DNA of 64,000 nt from SG8-30 sp963715485 (GCA_963715485.1 OY970244.1:1116001-1180000); one strand, 5' to 3'. Counted from the stretch's first letter, positions 9,663 through 18,898 are shown. Program-made: numbers and translations. Notes: generated by a model not told the origin, from the letters alone.

Positions 9663-10830
9663 ATGGAACTCAAGGGCAACTGGAACTACCCGACGTCCGT
9701 CCGTTTCGGTGCCGGTCGCATCCGCGAGCTGCCCGACGCGTGCCGCGGCCTGGGCATGAAACGACCGTTGCTGGTGACGGACCCGGGTCTCGCCGCCTTG
9801 CCGATGGTCGCGCAGGCTGCCGAGCTATGCCGCAAGGCGGGGTTGCCCTGCGCCGTGTTCTCCGATGTGCAGGCCAACCCGGTAGAGGAGAACGTCAACC
9901 GCGGCGTCGCGGCATACCACGCGGGCGGCCATGATGGCGTGATTGCCTTTGGTGGCGGCAGTGCGCTCGACGCGGCCAAGGCGATCGCCTTGATGGTCGG
10001 ACAGAAGCGGCCGCTGTGGGATTTTGAGGACCGCGAGGACTGGTTCACGCGCGTGGACGTGTCCGGCATGGCGCCGGTGGTCGCGGTCCCGACCACTGCG
10101 GGTACCGGGTCGGAGGTTGGCCGTGCGTCGGTGATCACGAACCTTTCGGATCATACGAAGAGAATCATCTTCCATCCAAGGATGTTGCCGGCGATCGTCA
10201 TCGAGGACCCCGAGCTCACCGTCGGGTTGCCCGCGCAGGTGACCGCGGCAACCGGTATGGATGCCCTGTCACACTGCCTCGAAGCCTGGTGCTCGCCGTT
10301 CTATCACCCGATGGCGGAGGGCATCGCCGCGGAGGGCATGCGCCTGGTCAGGCAGTGGCTGCCGGTGGCGGTTCATGATGGTGCCAACCTCGAGGCGAGG
10401 GCACACATGCTCGTTGCCTCGTCGATGGGAGCGACCGCCTTTCAGAAAGGGCTCGGCGCCATGCATAGCCTGAGCCACCCCTGCGGCGCGAACCTGAATA
10501 CCCACCATGGCCTGACCAACGCCGTGGTGATGCCCTACGTGCTGGCATGGAACCGCAAGGTGATCGACGGACAAGATGGTGCGTCTGGCCGCCTATATGG
10601 GCCTCGGCGAGCAATCCTTCGACGGCTTCCTCGCCTGGGTGCTGGAGATGCGCGCCGACATCGGGATTCCGAACACGCTCGCGGAGATCGGCGTACGCGA
10701 GGAGCACGCCGCGGTTTTTGCGCCGCAAGCCCTGGCCGATCCCTCGACGGGCGGCAACCCCCTGCCGATGACCGAGGAAGATTTCCGCGTCCTGTACCTG
10801 AACTGCATCGGCGGAACGCTCGCTCCCTGA
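9663..10830 (+). pseudogene. Iron-containing alcohol dehydrogenase, +1 frameshift near 10569
   Basis: Frame 1 runs from ATG 9663 through the NAD-binding GGGSALDAAKA, the AVPTTAGTGSEV motif and metal-ligand segments MDALSHCLEAW and HSLSHPCGANLNTHHG, to NRKVID at about 10568. The frame then breaks. The homologous C-terminus (DKMVRLAAYMGLGEQSF ... YLNCIGGTLAP) continues one base out of phase to a TGA at 10830. Removing one G from GACGGACAAG restores an uninterrupted ~389-residue enzyme of normal family length. Either a real lesion that removes the C-terminal ~85 residues or a sequencing error. It belongs with the ALDH as an alcohol/aldehyde pair. Confidence 0.85.
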
Positions 10831-10834
10831 AACC

Positions 10835-10853
10835 GGGGACAGTTTACTTATAT
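10835..10853. repeat. Solo REP-like sequence (GGGGACAG... family)
   Basis: GGGGACAGTTTACTTATAT is identical to the sequence flanking the RAYT gene at 18084-18102 and, inverted, at 18875-18893. This copy is alone, 4 bases after the iron alcohol dehydrogenase stop and before the amidase operon. Confidence 0.8.
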
Positions 10854-10948
10854 CACCGGCACCGCCAGGATCGGTTCCTTGCTAAGCAGTTCGTATGTCC
10901 GGACAATGACCTGAGCGGCCCATCCGGCCGTGCCCAGGAAAATTCTGA

Positions 10949-11821
10949 ATGGTGCCCTTCGCAATCGCGGGCGTGCAGATGTACGTCCCAGCCTATAAAT
11001 CGAATGTCGAGGCGGTACTGCACCGCCTGGAAATCCTGGTAAGCCGATTTCCCTGGGTCAACATGGTGCTATTCAGCGAGTTGGCACTGTCCGGCCCGGT
11101 TCACAACCATCCTGTCAGCCTGCCTGGGCCGGAGGAGGACGAGTTGCGGCGCGCGGCCGCCAAGCATGGCGTCTGGCTGATTCCGGGGTCCATATTCGAG
11201 CGAACCAAGGAAGGACTGATCCACAACACCTCCCCGGTGATTGCGCCGGATGGCACCGTCATCGCGCGTTACCGCAAGATGGTGCCGTTCCTTCCCTACG
11301 AAGCGGGCGTGACTGCCGGGACGGAGTTCTGCGTGTTCGACGTGCCTTCCGTCGGCCGCTTTGGCCTGTCGATCTGTTACGACATGTGGCTGCCCGAGAC
11401 GACGCGCTCGTTGACCGCGATGGGCGCTGAAGTGCTGTTGCATCCGGTCCTGACCGGGACGATCGACCGCAACGTCGAACTGGCGATTGCGCGGGCGACG
11501 GCGGCGCAATTCCAGTGCTACGTCATCGACATCAATGGGCTGGGGCCGGGCGGGTTCGGGCGATCCGCGGTGGTCGATCCGTCCGGAATCGTCATCTACC
11601 AGGCTGGCGGCGCGGACGAGACCATAGCCGTAGAAATCGACCTGGATGTCGTCAGGCGACAGCGTGAACGAGGTCTTCACGGCGGCCTTGGACAGACGCT
11701 AAAGAGCTTCCGCGACAGGAAATTCTCGCTTCCCGTGTATGATGGAACCAGCGGCACCGCGGAATATCTCAATACGCTGGGCCCGCTGCGGATGCCCGGC
11801 AAGCCGGGTAGCGACGGTTGA
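10949..11821 (+). CDS. Carbon-nitrogen hydrolase (nitrilase superfamily amidase)
   Basis: 290 residues. The catalytic triad is visible: Glu44 in FSELALSG, Lys110 in RYRKMVPF and Cys143 in SICYDMW, in the order and spacing of the nitrilase superfamily. Members hydrolyse amides, nitriles or carbamoyl groups; N-carbamoylputrescine amidase is one example. This sequence lacks an unmistakable AguB signature, so the substrate is open. It is the first gene of a five-gene operon, 21 bases before the decarboxylase. The neighbours suggest it cleaves or forms an amide of a decarboxylated amino acid. Confidence 0.87.
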   Translation: MVPFAIAGVQMYVPAYKSNVEAVLHRLEILVSRFPWVNMVLFSELALSGPVHNHPVSLPGPEEDELRRAAAKHGVWLIPGSIFERTKEGLIHNTSPVIAPDGTVIARYRKMVPFLPYEAGVTAGTEFCVFDVPSVGRFGLSICYDMWLPETTRSLTAMGAEVLLHPVLTGTIDRNVELAIARATAAQFQCYVIDINGLGPGGFGRSAVVDPSGIVIYQAGGADETIAVEIDLDVVRRQRERGLHGGLGQTLKSFRDRKFSLPVYDGTSGTAEYLNTLGPLRMPGKPGSDG

Positions 11822-11842
11822 TCCGGTAATGCTCAGGGAGAA

Positions 11843-14611
11843 ATGGTGCCCGAACAGACAGGCGGCAAGAAACAGTCATCGTTAACGGAATACTACAGCG
11901 CATCGCAGCTTCGCAGCGACCGCTGGATCAGCCTCAAGTCGGCCTGCGCAAGACTTGCCGGCGCGACTGAAAGCGATCGCACGGCCTTTGAAACCCGCGC
12001 CCGCGACCTGCTGGCGTCCCTTGAACCGATCGAGTTCTACTGGGCTTTCCCGAGCCGGGCTGCATGGCAGTCCCTCTGGCAACTGCTCGAACGACGGCAG
12101 TTCGAGGAGCTGTCGCGCAGCGTGTCCCTCATCGTCCGCGCGCTGGTCAGCGGATCGTACCGACGCCGTTCGCGGCGCGGAACCGAGCACGACGACGACG
12201 CTACCCCGATCGAGGAAGAGCAGCTGGAGGAGCGCAGCGAGGACGTCGCCAACGCGCCGCCGTACTTCGAGGTCCTGATAGTGGACTCGTTGTCACCCAC
12301 GCAGGAAGACGGCCAGCGCCGCGCGCTACGCAAGGCCCGCCGGCTCGACGACCGATTCGTCTACGAGCTGGTATTCGTGCCGAGCCTCGAGGACGCGTTG
12401 ATCGCGGCACTATTCAACTTCAACATCCAGAGCGTGGTGATCCGCCCCGGGCTGGAGCTCAAGTCCCGCAACGAGATACCGTTCCTGCGGCGCTACCTGC
12501 GTCGCATCGGCGGGCGCGAACTTGAGAGCTATGACCCGGAGTCATGGCAGGTCGAGCTCTGCCGCCTGATACACGAGATTCGCCCGGAGGTTGACGTCTA
12601 CCTCGTGACCGACGAATCGGTCGAGGTCATTGCCGGGCTCGAGCTGCGCGGCTGCCGCAGGGTGTTTTACAACCAGGACGACTTCCTGGAGCTGCACGTC
12701 AACATCCTGCGGGGAGTCGACGCGCGCTACGAGACCCCGTTCTTCAACGCACTGAAGCAGTACTCCCGCCGGCCCACCGGCGTATTCCACGCGCTGCCGA
12801 TCAGCCGCGGCAAGTCGATTGCACGATCGCACTGGATAGGCGACATGCTCGACTTCTATGGCATCAACGTCTTCCTGGCGGAAACTTCAGCCACTTCCGG
12901 GGGGCTCGACTCCCTGCTGGCGCCAACCGGTTCCCTTAAACGGGCACAGGAAAATGCTGCGCGGGCTTTCGGTGCCGACCGCACGTATTTCGCGACCAAT
13001 GGCACGTCCACCTGCAACAAGATCGTCGTCCAGGCGATCGTCCGGCCGGGCGACATCGTGCTGGTGGACCGTGACTGCCACAAGTCACATCACTATGGAA
13101 TGGTACTGGCGGGCGCGAAGGTCGTTTATCTGGACAGCTACCCGCTCAACGAGTACTCGATGTACGGCGCGGTGCCGCTCAAGGAGATCAAGCATAGGCT
13201 GCTGGAACTAAGGGCTGCCGGGAAACTCGACCGGGTCCGCATGCTGTTGCTGACCAACTGCACCTTCGACGGCGTGGTCTACAACGTCGAGCGCGTGATG
13301 GAAGAGTGCCTGGCAATCAAACCCGACCTCGTTTTCCTGTGGGACGAGGCCTGGTTCGCGTTCGCGCGTTTCGGCACCGTCTACCGCCAGCGGACTGCGA
13401 TGCATTGCGCCGAACTGCTGCGCGATCGCTACGCCTCGCCCGAATACCGCGAGCGCTGGCAGGCTCAGCAGGCTGCACTCAAAGCCTCCGGCGATAAGGC
13501 GCTCGTGGCCGAACCATTGCTGCCCGACCCGGACAAAGTCCGGATTCGCGCCTATGCGACCCAGTCGACACACAAGACGCTCACTTCCCTGCGGCAGGGG
13601 TCGATGATTCACGTGCGTGACCAGGACTTCAAGGGCGAGGTGGCGCAGGCCTTCCACGAAGCCTACATGACCCACACGTCGACCTCGCCGAACTACCAGA
13701 TACTGGCATCGCTCGATCTCGGTCGCCGCCAGGTGGAGCTCGAGGGCCTCGAGCTCGTGCAGAAACAGGTCGAGACGGCCATGGCCATCCGCAAGGTAGT
13801 CAACACGCACCCGTTGATCAGCAAGTACTTCCGGGTGCTGGGAGTACGCGAGATGGTGCCGCCGGAGTACCGTCCGTCAGGCGTGGACTCCTACCTGGAC
13901 AATGAAGGTGCCTGGAGCGAGATGTGGGACGCCTGGTCGGAAGACGAGTTCGCCGTCGATCCGTCGCGGATCACTCTCGCAGTCGGCGGCACCGGCTACG
14001 ACGGTGACACGTTCAAGACTGCCATCCTGATGGATCGCCACGGGATCCAGGTCAACAAGACCTCGCGCAACACCGTATTGCTGATGACCAACATCGGCAC
14101 CACGCGCTCGTCGATTGCATACCTCATCGAGGTCCTGGTCCAGATTGCCCGGGATATCGACGAGCGGCTGGATGATGCGGGAGGCATGGAGCGACGGTCA
14201 TTCGACAACCGGGTTCGCTCACTCATGCAGGAGCTGCCACCGCTACCGGACTTCAGCCGCTTTCATGACGCGTTCCGCGCCAATGACGGAAGCGGCACGC
14301 CGGAAGGCGACATTCGCGCGGCGTTCTTCCTCGCCTACGACGAGAGCCGCTGCGAGTATTTCCTGCTTCACGATGACAGCCTCGCCGAGGCAATGGCTGC
14401 CGGGCGAGAACTCGTTTCCACTTCATTCATCATTCCGTACCCGCCGGGGTTCCCGATCCTGGTACCCGGCCAGATCATCTCCGCGGAGATCCTGGCTTTC
14501 ATGCGCGCGCTGGACGTCAAGGAAATTCACGGCTACCAGCCAGAACTCGGACTGAGGGTATTCACCCAGCCGGCGCTCGATGCGCTCGTCGGCGCAGGGA
14601 ACCCGGGTTGA
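11843..14611 (+). CDS. Orn/Lys/Arg decarboxylase family protein (PLP, fold type I)
   Basis: 922 residues, longer than the ~715-755 of the E. coli inducible enzymes. ATG 11843 follows AGGGAG. An N-terminal ~280-residue wing/receiver-like region precedes the PLP core: ATNGTSTCNKIV, VDRDCHKSHHYG, the DEAW motif that binds the pyridine N, and STHKTLTSLRQG, whose Lys578 should form the Schiff base. The C-terminal domain includes FIIPYPPGFPILVPGQ. It removes CO2 from Orn, Lys or Arg to give putrescine, cadaverine or agmatine; which one cannot be read off. It is located between an amidase and an ATP-grasp ligase, so the product is probably further modified. Confidence 0.9.
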   Translation: MVPEQTGGKKQSSLTEYYSASQLRSDRWISLKSACARLAGATESDRTAFETRARDLLASLEPIEFYWAFPSRAAWQSLWQLLERRQFEELSRSVSLIVRALVSGSYRRRSRRGTEHDDDATPIEEEQLEERSEDVANAPPYFEVLIVDSLSPTQEDGQRRALRKARRLDDRFVYELVFVPSLEDALIAALFNFNIQSVVIRPGLELKSRNEIPFLRRYLRRIGGRELESYDPESWQVELCRLIHEIRPEVDVYLVTDESVEVIAGLELRGCRRVFYNQDDFLELHVNILRGVDARYETPFFNALKQYSRRPTGVFHALPISRGKSIARSHWIGDMLDFYGINVFLAETSATSGGLDSLLAPTGSLKRAQENAARAFGADRTYFATNGTSTCNKIVVQAIVRPGDIVLVDRDCHKSHHYGMVLAGAKVVYLDSYPLNEYSMYGAVPLKEIKHRLLELRAAGKLDRVRMLLLTNCTFDGVVYNVERVMEECLAIKPDLVFLWDEAWFAFARFGTVYRQRTAMHCAELLRDRYASPEYRERWQAQQAALKASGDKALVAEPLLPDPDKVRIRAYATQSTHKTLTSLRQGSMIHVRDQDFKGEVAQAFHEAYMTHTSTSPNYQILASLDLGRRQVELEGLELVQKQVETAMAIRKVVNTHPLISKYFRVLGVREMVPPEYRPSGVDSYLDNEGAWSEMWDAWSEDEFAVDPSRITLAVGGTGYDGDTFKTAILMDRHGIQVNKTSRNTVLLMTNIGTTRSSIAYLIEVLVQIARDIDERLDDAGGMERRSFDNRVRSLMQELPPLPDFSRFHDAFRANDGSGTPEGDIRAAFFLAYDESRCEYFLLHDDSLAEAMAAGRELVSTSFIIPYPPGFPILVPGQIISAEILAFMRALDVKEIHGYQPELGLRVFTQPALDALVGAGNPG

Positions 14612-14649
14612 CTCGCCTGGCGGGCGACGCGCGGACAAAGGAGAACAGC

Positions 14650-16104
14650 ATGGCTTCAACGAGGAAACTCCGGAACATCTCGGAGATTCGCCGGTATTTT
14701 CACCGTAACGAAACGCCGATCTATTTCGTCAGCGCCACCAACTTCAACCTGCTCGGCATCGACGAATGGGTTCGCAACTTCAAGTACATAAACTACATCG
14801 ACTGCTACGACGGCAAGCACCCGAACGTCTTCTGTCCGCCGGAGATGCCGCACGCCGAATTCGAATCGATCGAGGACATCAACAACTACCTGCTGCAGCA
14901 CAAGTCAGTGGTCGACCTGATCGAAGGGCGCGGCGGCAAGCCGAAACTCGTGTTCCTGATGTTCGACGAGAAGACCGAGAAGCTCGCCAAGGAAATAGGC
15001 TGCCAGGTCTGGTTCCCCAGGGCCAAGCTCCGCGGCCGGGTCGACAACAAGATCGAGACGGTCAGGATCGGCGACAAGGCCGGCGTCCCCAGCGTCCCCA
15101 ACACCCTCGCCGAGGTCAAGGACTACAAGCAACTGATGCAGGTTGCCGCAGAGGCGGGCCTGGGGCGCGACCTGGTGCTGCAGTCGGCCTACGGCGACAG
15201 TGGCCACACCACGTTTTTCATCAAGTCGGAGCAGGATTTTCGCGCTCATGCCGGCGAAATCATCGGCCAGGGCGAGATAAAGGTCATGAAACGGATCCGT
15301 TGCCGGGGTTCCGCAATCGAGGCGTGTACGACCAAGAACGGCACCATCGTCGGCCCGTTGATGACTGAGCTGGTTGGCTTCCCGGAGCTGACGCCGTATC
15401 GGGGCGGATGGTGTGGCAACGAGATCTTTCCGGACGCTTTTACGCAGAAGCTGCGTAACAAGGCGCGAGACTACACCTTCAAGTTTGGCGAGCAGCTGAG
15501 GAAGGAGGGCTACCGCGGCTACTTCGAGCTGGACTTCCTGAGTGATCTCAAGTCCGGCGAGCTGTACCTCGGCGAGCTCAATCCGCGCATTACCGGTGCG
15601 AGTTCCATGACCAACCATGCGGCATTCGCCCATGCCGACGCGCCGTTGTTCCTGTTCCACCTGCTTGAGTTCTCGAATGTGCCCTTTGATCTCGACATCG
15701 ACGAGCTCAATGCGCGCTGGGCGGCTCGCGAGAACATCGACAACTGGTCGCAGATCGTCATCAAGCACACCGAAAACACGGTGGATGTGCTGAGCGAGGC
15801 ACCCGCCTCGGGAATCTGGCGGATGCGCGACGATGGCGGAATCGACTATTCCCGGTTCGACTACCACCGGCGCGCGGTCGAGTCCGAGCGCGAGGCTTTC
15901 TTCCTTCGTATCCTAAAGCCGGGCGACTACCGCTACGAGGGAGCGGACCTTGGCATCCTGGTTCTGCGTGGCCGCGTGATGACGTCCAAGTTCGAGCTGA
16001 CGGAGCGGGCACGGCGGTGGATTCACTCGATTCGTGCCATGTATCGGGGCCGGCCTCTGGCGCCAGCCGCGGCTCCGGCCGAGCGCAGTTTCAAGATCCT
16101 GTGA
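14650..16104 (+). CDS. ATP-grasp ligase, biotin-carboxylase-like
   Basis: ATG 14650 follows AAAGGAG; the earlier TTG at 14608 overlaps the decarboxylase stop and is rejected. 484 residues. The centre has the ATP-grasp lid and the acidic metal site (FELDFLSD, LYLGELNPRITGASS). Residues 1-100 form a pre-ATP-grasp domain that I do not recognise. ATP-grasp enzymes activate a carboxylate as acyl phosphate and join it to an amine. Directly after a decarboxylase, the likely job is coupling the decarboxylated amine (or its precursor) to an amino or organic acid. That is inference. Confidence 0.8.
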   Translation: MASTRKLRNISEIRRYFHRNETPIYFVSATNFNLLGIDEWVRNFKYINYIDCYDGKHPNVFCPPEMPHAEFESIEDINNYLLQHKSVVDLIEGRGGKPKLVFLMFDEKTEKLAKEIGCQVWFPRAKLRGRVDNKIETVRIGDKAGVPSVPNTLAEVKDYKQLMQVAAEAGLGRDLVLQSAYGDSGHTTFFIKSEQDFRAHAGEIIGQGEIKVMKRIRCRGSAIEACTTKNGTIVGPLMTELVGFPELTPYRGGWCGNEIFPDAFTQKLRNKARDYTFKFGEQLRKEGYRGYFELDFLSDLKSGELYLGELNPRITGASSMTNHAAFAHADAPLFLFHLLEFSNVPFDLDIDELNARWAARENIDNWSQIVIKHTENTVDVLSEAPASGIWRMRDDGGIDYSRFDYHRRAVESEREAFFLRILKPGDYRYEGADLGILVLRGRVMTSKFELTERARRWIHSIRAMYRGRPLAPAAAPAERSFKIL

Positions 16105-16129
16105 TCTCTGGCCCGTATGAGTCGCCGTC

Positions 16130-17125
16130 GTGCAACTCGACTTTGAACTGATCACCGAAGAGCGCCACGGCCCGCGCTGGGGCGCGCTGTTCGACAAGCT
16201 GTGGCCGCACCATCGCGAGTGGTACCTGAGCGAATCGCTCAGGGACCGGCCAACCTTCCTGCAATGTCGCCGCGCGCTCGGCAGGTACATGCCAGAAATG
16301 CTGCCGGTCTACGAGGCACTGTGCGAGCTTGCGGGTGGCGGCGACCTGGAGTCCCGTTTTCTCAGCCTGTATGGGCCTCCGGCCTACCTGACGGCCTGCT
16401 CGCAGGCTATCTGGCAGGGGTCGCCTCCAGTGCTGGTCCGCAACTACGACTACAGTCCCCGGGCCTTTGACGCCGTGCTGCTGCGAACCCGCTGGCTCGG
16501 CCGGCGCGTGCTTGGCATGAGCGACTGTATGTCCGGGTTGCTGGACGGAATCAACGATGCCGGCCTTGCGGTCTCACTTACCTTCGGTGGGCGAAGGGTG
16601 GTCGGCGACGGCTTCGGGGTACCGGTTATCCTGCGCTACGTGCTCGAGACCTGCGAAACGGTGAGCGAGGCCGCGTCGGTGCTCAAGAGGGTTCCGTGCC
16701 ACATGGCCTACAACGTGACCGTGCTGGATGCAGCGGGTGAGTGGGCCACTGTGTACCTTGGGCCGGACCGAAAGGCGCTGGTTTCACGCGTGGCGGTGGC
16801 GACCAACCACCAGGAGCGGGTGGAGTGGGCGACCCATGCTGCCGCCACCGGATCGGTCGAGCGTGAAAGGTACCTGTTGAACGAACTCGCCCGCGGCCGG
16901 CCGTCCCGTGAGCAGTTTGTCGGAGCCTTTCTCAGGCCACCGGTTTACTCGCTCGCATTCGATCGCGGCTTCGGTACGCTCTATACCGCGGTCTACTCGG
17001 TAAGCGACCGAACGCTGGAGCTGCGCTGGCCCGGGGGCGAGTGGGTACTCCCGCTTGAGGGCGCCGACGATGGGGTCCTGCCGATCAGCTATCCCCTGGC
17101 CGACGTCGCAATGACTCACGCCTGA
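16130..17125 (+). CDS. C45-type (acyl-CoA:6-APA acyltransferase-like) Ntn hydrolase/transferase
   Basis: GTG 16130 starts 25 bases after the ATP-grasp stop; 331 residues. GPPAYLTACSQAIWQG followed by VLVRNYDYSP matches the C45 peptidase/penicillin acyltransferase fold, where Cys90 would be exposed by autocatalytic cleavage and act as N-terminal nucleophile; NYDYSP is the family core. SDCMSGLLDGINDAGLAVSL is the second conserved block. Such enzymes hydrolyse or transfer acyl groups at amides. Here it probably trims or swaps an acyl group on the product of the operon. The exact family match should be treated as moderately sure. Confidence 0.72.
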   Translation: MQLDFELITEERHGPRWGALFDKLWPHHREWYLSESLRDRPTFLQCRRALGRYMPEMLPVYEALCELAGGGDLESRFLSLYGPPAYLTACSQAIWQGSPPVLVRNYDYSPRAFDAVLLRTRWLGRRVLGMSDCMSGLLDGINDAGLAVSLTFGGRRVVGDGFGVPVILRYVLETCETVSEAASVLKRVPCHMAYNVTVLDAAGEWATVYLGPDRKALVSRVAVATNHQERVEWATHAAATGSVERERYLLNELARGRPSREQFVGAFLRPPVYSLAFDRGFGTLYTAVYSVSDRTLELRWPGGEWVLPLEGADDGVLPISYPLADVAMTHA

Positions 17126-17174
17126 ACCGGTAGACTGGTGCCGGGTCACCCGGCCTCAGTACGGATACTCGGTG

Positions 17175-18080
17175 ATGTATAACCTGGTCATCGTTTCACC
17201 GGCGATAACGCGCTCGAACCTTGGTGGTGCTGGTCGCCTCGCCAGGATCCTGCGGATCCCGCTGGTTCGCGCGGCGCTGCTCGCGACTTCAATCCCGGCG
17301 CTTGGCAGGCTCCACGGCCTCTATGCCCACAATGTCGAGCCGTTGCTAAGCGACGCCTGGGTGATATGGGTCAACGGTCTGGAAAAGTTGCTGATGATCT
17401 TCGTCGCAGTGGTGACATACCGACTGCTGATCAGACTCATCGAGCGACGGGCTGCCTACGAGCTGGGCGGACGTGACGGCCTCAAGGAATTCGGCATTGG
17501 ATTCGGCTTCAGCGGGATGATGATCGCGACCTGCGTGCTATTGATCGCGATCTTCGGCAGCTACCAGGTCACCGGACTCAACCCGCCCGGAATCCTGGTC
17601 TATGCATTTGTAACAACGGCTTTTTACGCGCTGCTGGAGGACCTGCTTTTCCGGGCCATCATTTTTCGCGCCATGGAAGAATGGCTGGGGTCCTGGCTGG
17701 CCATCGCTCTGGTGGCGGGCCTGTTCGGCCTGTCCCACTACGGCAACGAGAACGCCAGCGTGTCATCCAGCGTGGCGCTGGCGGTGGGTGATCTGTCGCT
17801 GGCGGCAGCGTTCGTGCTGACTCGTCGCATCTGGATGGTCTGGGGCGTGCACGTAGGCTGGAATTTCTTCCAGGAGAAGATCTTCGGTATGCCGAACAGT
17901 GGGTTCGCGGCCAGCCAGAATCTCATCGATGCCGGCATCTCCGGTCCCAGCTGGGTGACTGGCGGGGCCTTTGGAGTCGAGAACTCCATACCCGGCGTGC
18001 TCACCAGCGTGGCGGTCGGCGCGCTGCTGATGTACTGGGCCTACCAGAAGAAACAGGTCGTGGCGCCGGCCTGGATGTAA
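17175..18080 (+). CDS. CPBP family intramembrane glutamic metalloprotease (Abi/Rce1-like)
   Basis: 301 residues, about eight hydrophobic segments. The three CPBP motifs are present in order: LLEDLLFR (usual form EExxxR, here E-D), LFGLSHYGNE, and HVGWNFFQEK. ATG 17175 is taken over the GTG just before it. Family members cleave prenylated or peptide substrates in the membrane, or provide immunity to bacteriocins. As the last gene of the amidase/decarboxylase/ATP-grasp operon it may process or protect against the product. The second acidic residue of motif 1 is Asp rather than Glu. Confidence 0.85.
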   Translation: MYNLVIVSPAITRSNLGGAGRLARILRIPLVRAALLATSIPALGRLHGLYAHNVEPLLSDAWVIWVNGLEKLLMIFVAVVTYRLLIRLIERRAAYELGGRDGLKEFGIGFGFSGMMIATCVLLIAIFGSYQVTGLNPPGILVYAFVTTAFYALLEDLLFRAIIFRAMEEWLGSWLAIALVAGLFGLSHYGNENASVSSSVALAVGDLSLAAAFVLTRRIWMVWGVHVGWNFFQEKIFGMPNSGFAASQNLIDAGISGPSWVTGGAFGVENSIPGVLTSVAVGALLMYWAYQKKQVVAPAWM

Positions 18081-18083
18081 AAC

Positions 18084-18102
18084 GGGGACAGTTTACTTAT
18101 AT
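18084..18102. repeat. REP-like sequence, left flank of RAYT gene
   Basis: GGGGACAGTTTACTTATAT. It is the exact inverse of 18875-18893. The TAA stop of the transposase gene (18093-18095 on the minus strand) lies inside it. Confidence 0.9.
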
Positions 18103-18752
18103 GGCCGTCGGCCGGGCTTGCCCTTCTGCAGGCATCGTCCCGTCAAATCCTCGAGATGGGCGACGAAGCTGTCTTCCCCGAGAGGTCGTCCGGTTCTCGC
18201 ATGCACTCGAATGGCGTCCAGCTCACATGGATTCGCTTCCGTTCGAAGGTATCGCGCCCAGCTCCCGACGCGATCCAGCATGGGCTTGACCGTCACGAGC
18301 ATGTCATCGGTCCGCTGGTAGTGAGCGTGAATGCTCGACCAGCTCCAGTCGTCGGGGCGTCGACACAGACCTGCCCGAACCGGATTGAGTTCCGTGTACC
18401 GGACCGCTGCAAGAAGATGCGTTTCGTCCATCACTGAGGAATGGAAACGCTCCTGCCAGAGATGTCCGCGCCAGCCCTCTCGTAAGTTGATCTGGCGTGT
18501 GTATCGGCGGTGGGCCTCGCCGAAGAACGCCACCAAGCTATCGCATCGAGTCGGCACCACGATCAGGTGAACATGGTTGGGCATCAGGCAGTAGGCCCAG
18601 ATATCGATGCCGGCGTCCGCTCGCGCATCAGCAAGCAACCGGAGGTAGCCGAGGTAATCTCCAGGGCGGAAGAAGGTATTCTGCCGACGGTTTCCTCGTT
18701 GCGTTACGTGGTGGGGATATCCAGGCACGACCAGCCTTGCCATCCGTGGCAT
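18093..18752 (-). CDS. REP-associated tyrosine transposase (RAYT, Y1/IS200-like)
   Basis: 219 residues. HHVTQRGNRRQ at the N-terminus, the metal-binding HxH as His60/His62 in LMPNHVHLI, and the nucleophile Tyr119 in AAVRYTELNPVRAGL define the Y1 family; RAYT proteins are domesticated relatives that act on REP/BIME DNA. The gene is bracketed by inverted copies of a 19-bp sequence also found at 10835, 32745 and 32800, so it is the likely cause of their spread. The reading frame is intact. The last residues and the stop codon are encoded by the left REP copy. Confidence 0.93.
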   Translation of the reverse strand: MPRMARLVVPGYPHHVTQRGNRRQNTFFRPGDYLGYLRLLADARADAGIDIWAYCLMPNHVHLIVVPTRCDSLVAFFGEAHRRYTRQINLREGWRGHLWQERFHSSVMDETHLLAAVRYTELNPVRAGLCRRPDDWSWSSIHAHYQRTDDMLVTVKPMLDRVGSWARYLRTEANPCELDAIRVHARTGRPLGEDSFVAHLEDLTGRCLQKGKPGRRPYK

Positions 18753-18766
18753 GGGCTATTTCCTGA

Positions 18767-18862
18767 TGCTATGGGCAAGGACCGTTCTCTCTCAGTCGTT
18801 ATCTTGAAGGCAACTTCGACGACAAGGTGGTCGAGAAACTGCCGGATATCTCGAACAAATAG
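18767..18862 (+). pseudogene. Possible C-terminal gene remnant beside the RAYT gene
   Basis: Between the RAYT start and the right REP copy, an open frame ending with TAG at 18860 reads FSLSRYLEGNFDDKVVEKLP followed by DISNK. It begins right after an in-frame TGA at 18764. Composition is like a real, charged C-terminal tail rather than noise. I cannot assign it, and it has no start codon. It could be the 3' end of a gene interrupted when the element arrived, or chance. Confidence 0.25.
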
Positions 18863-18874
18863 TGGACAGACTTC

Positions 18875-18893
18875 ATATAAGTAAACTGTCCCC
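18875..18893. repeat. REP-like sequence, right flank of RAYT gene
   Basis: ATATAAGTAAACTGTCCCC, the perfect inverse of the left flank at 18084-18102. It lies 5 bases past the stop of the flavin amine oxidase gene, on the other side of the RAYT unit. Confidence 0.9.
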
Positions 18894-18898
18894 GGTTT

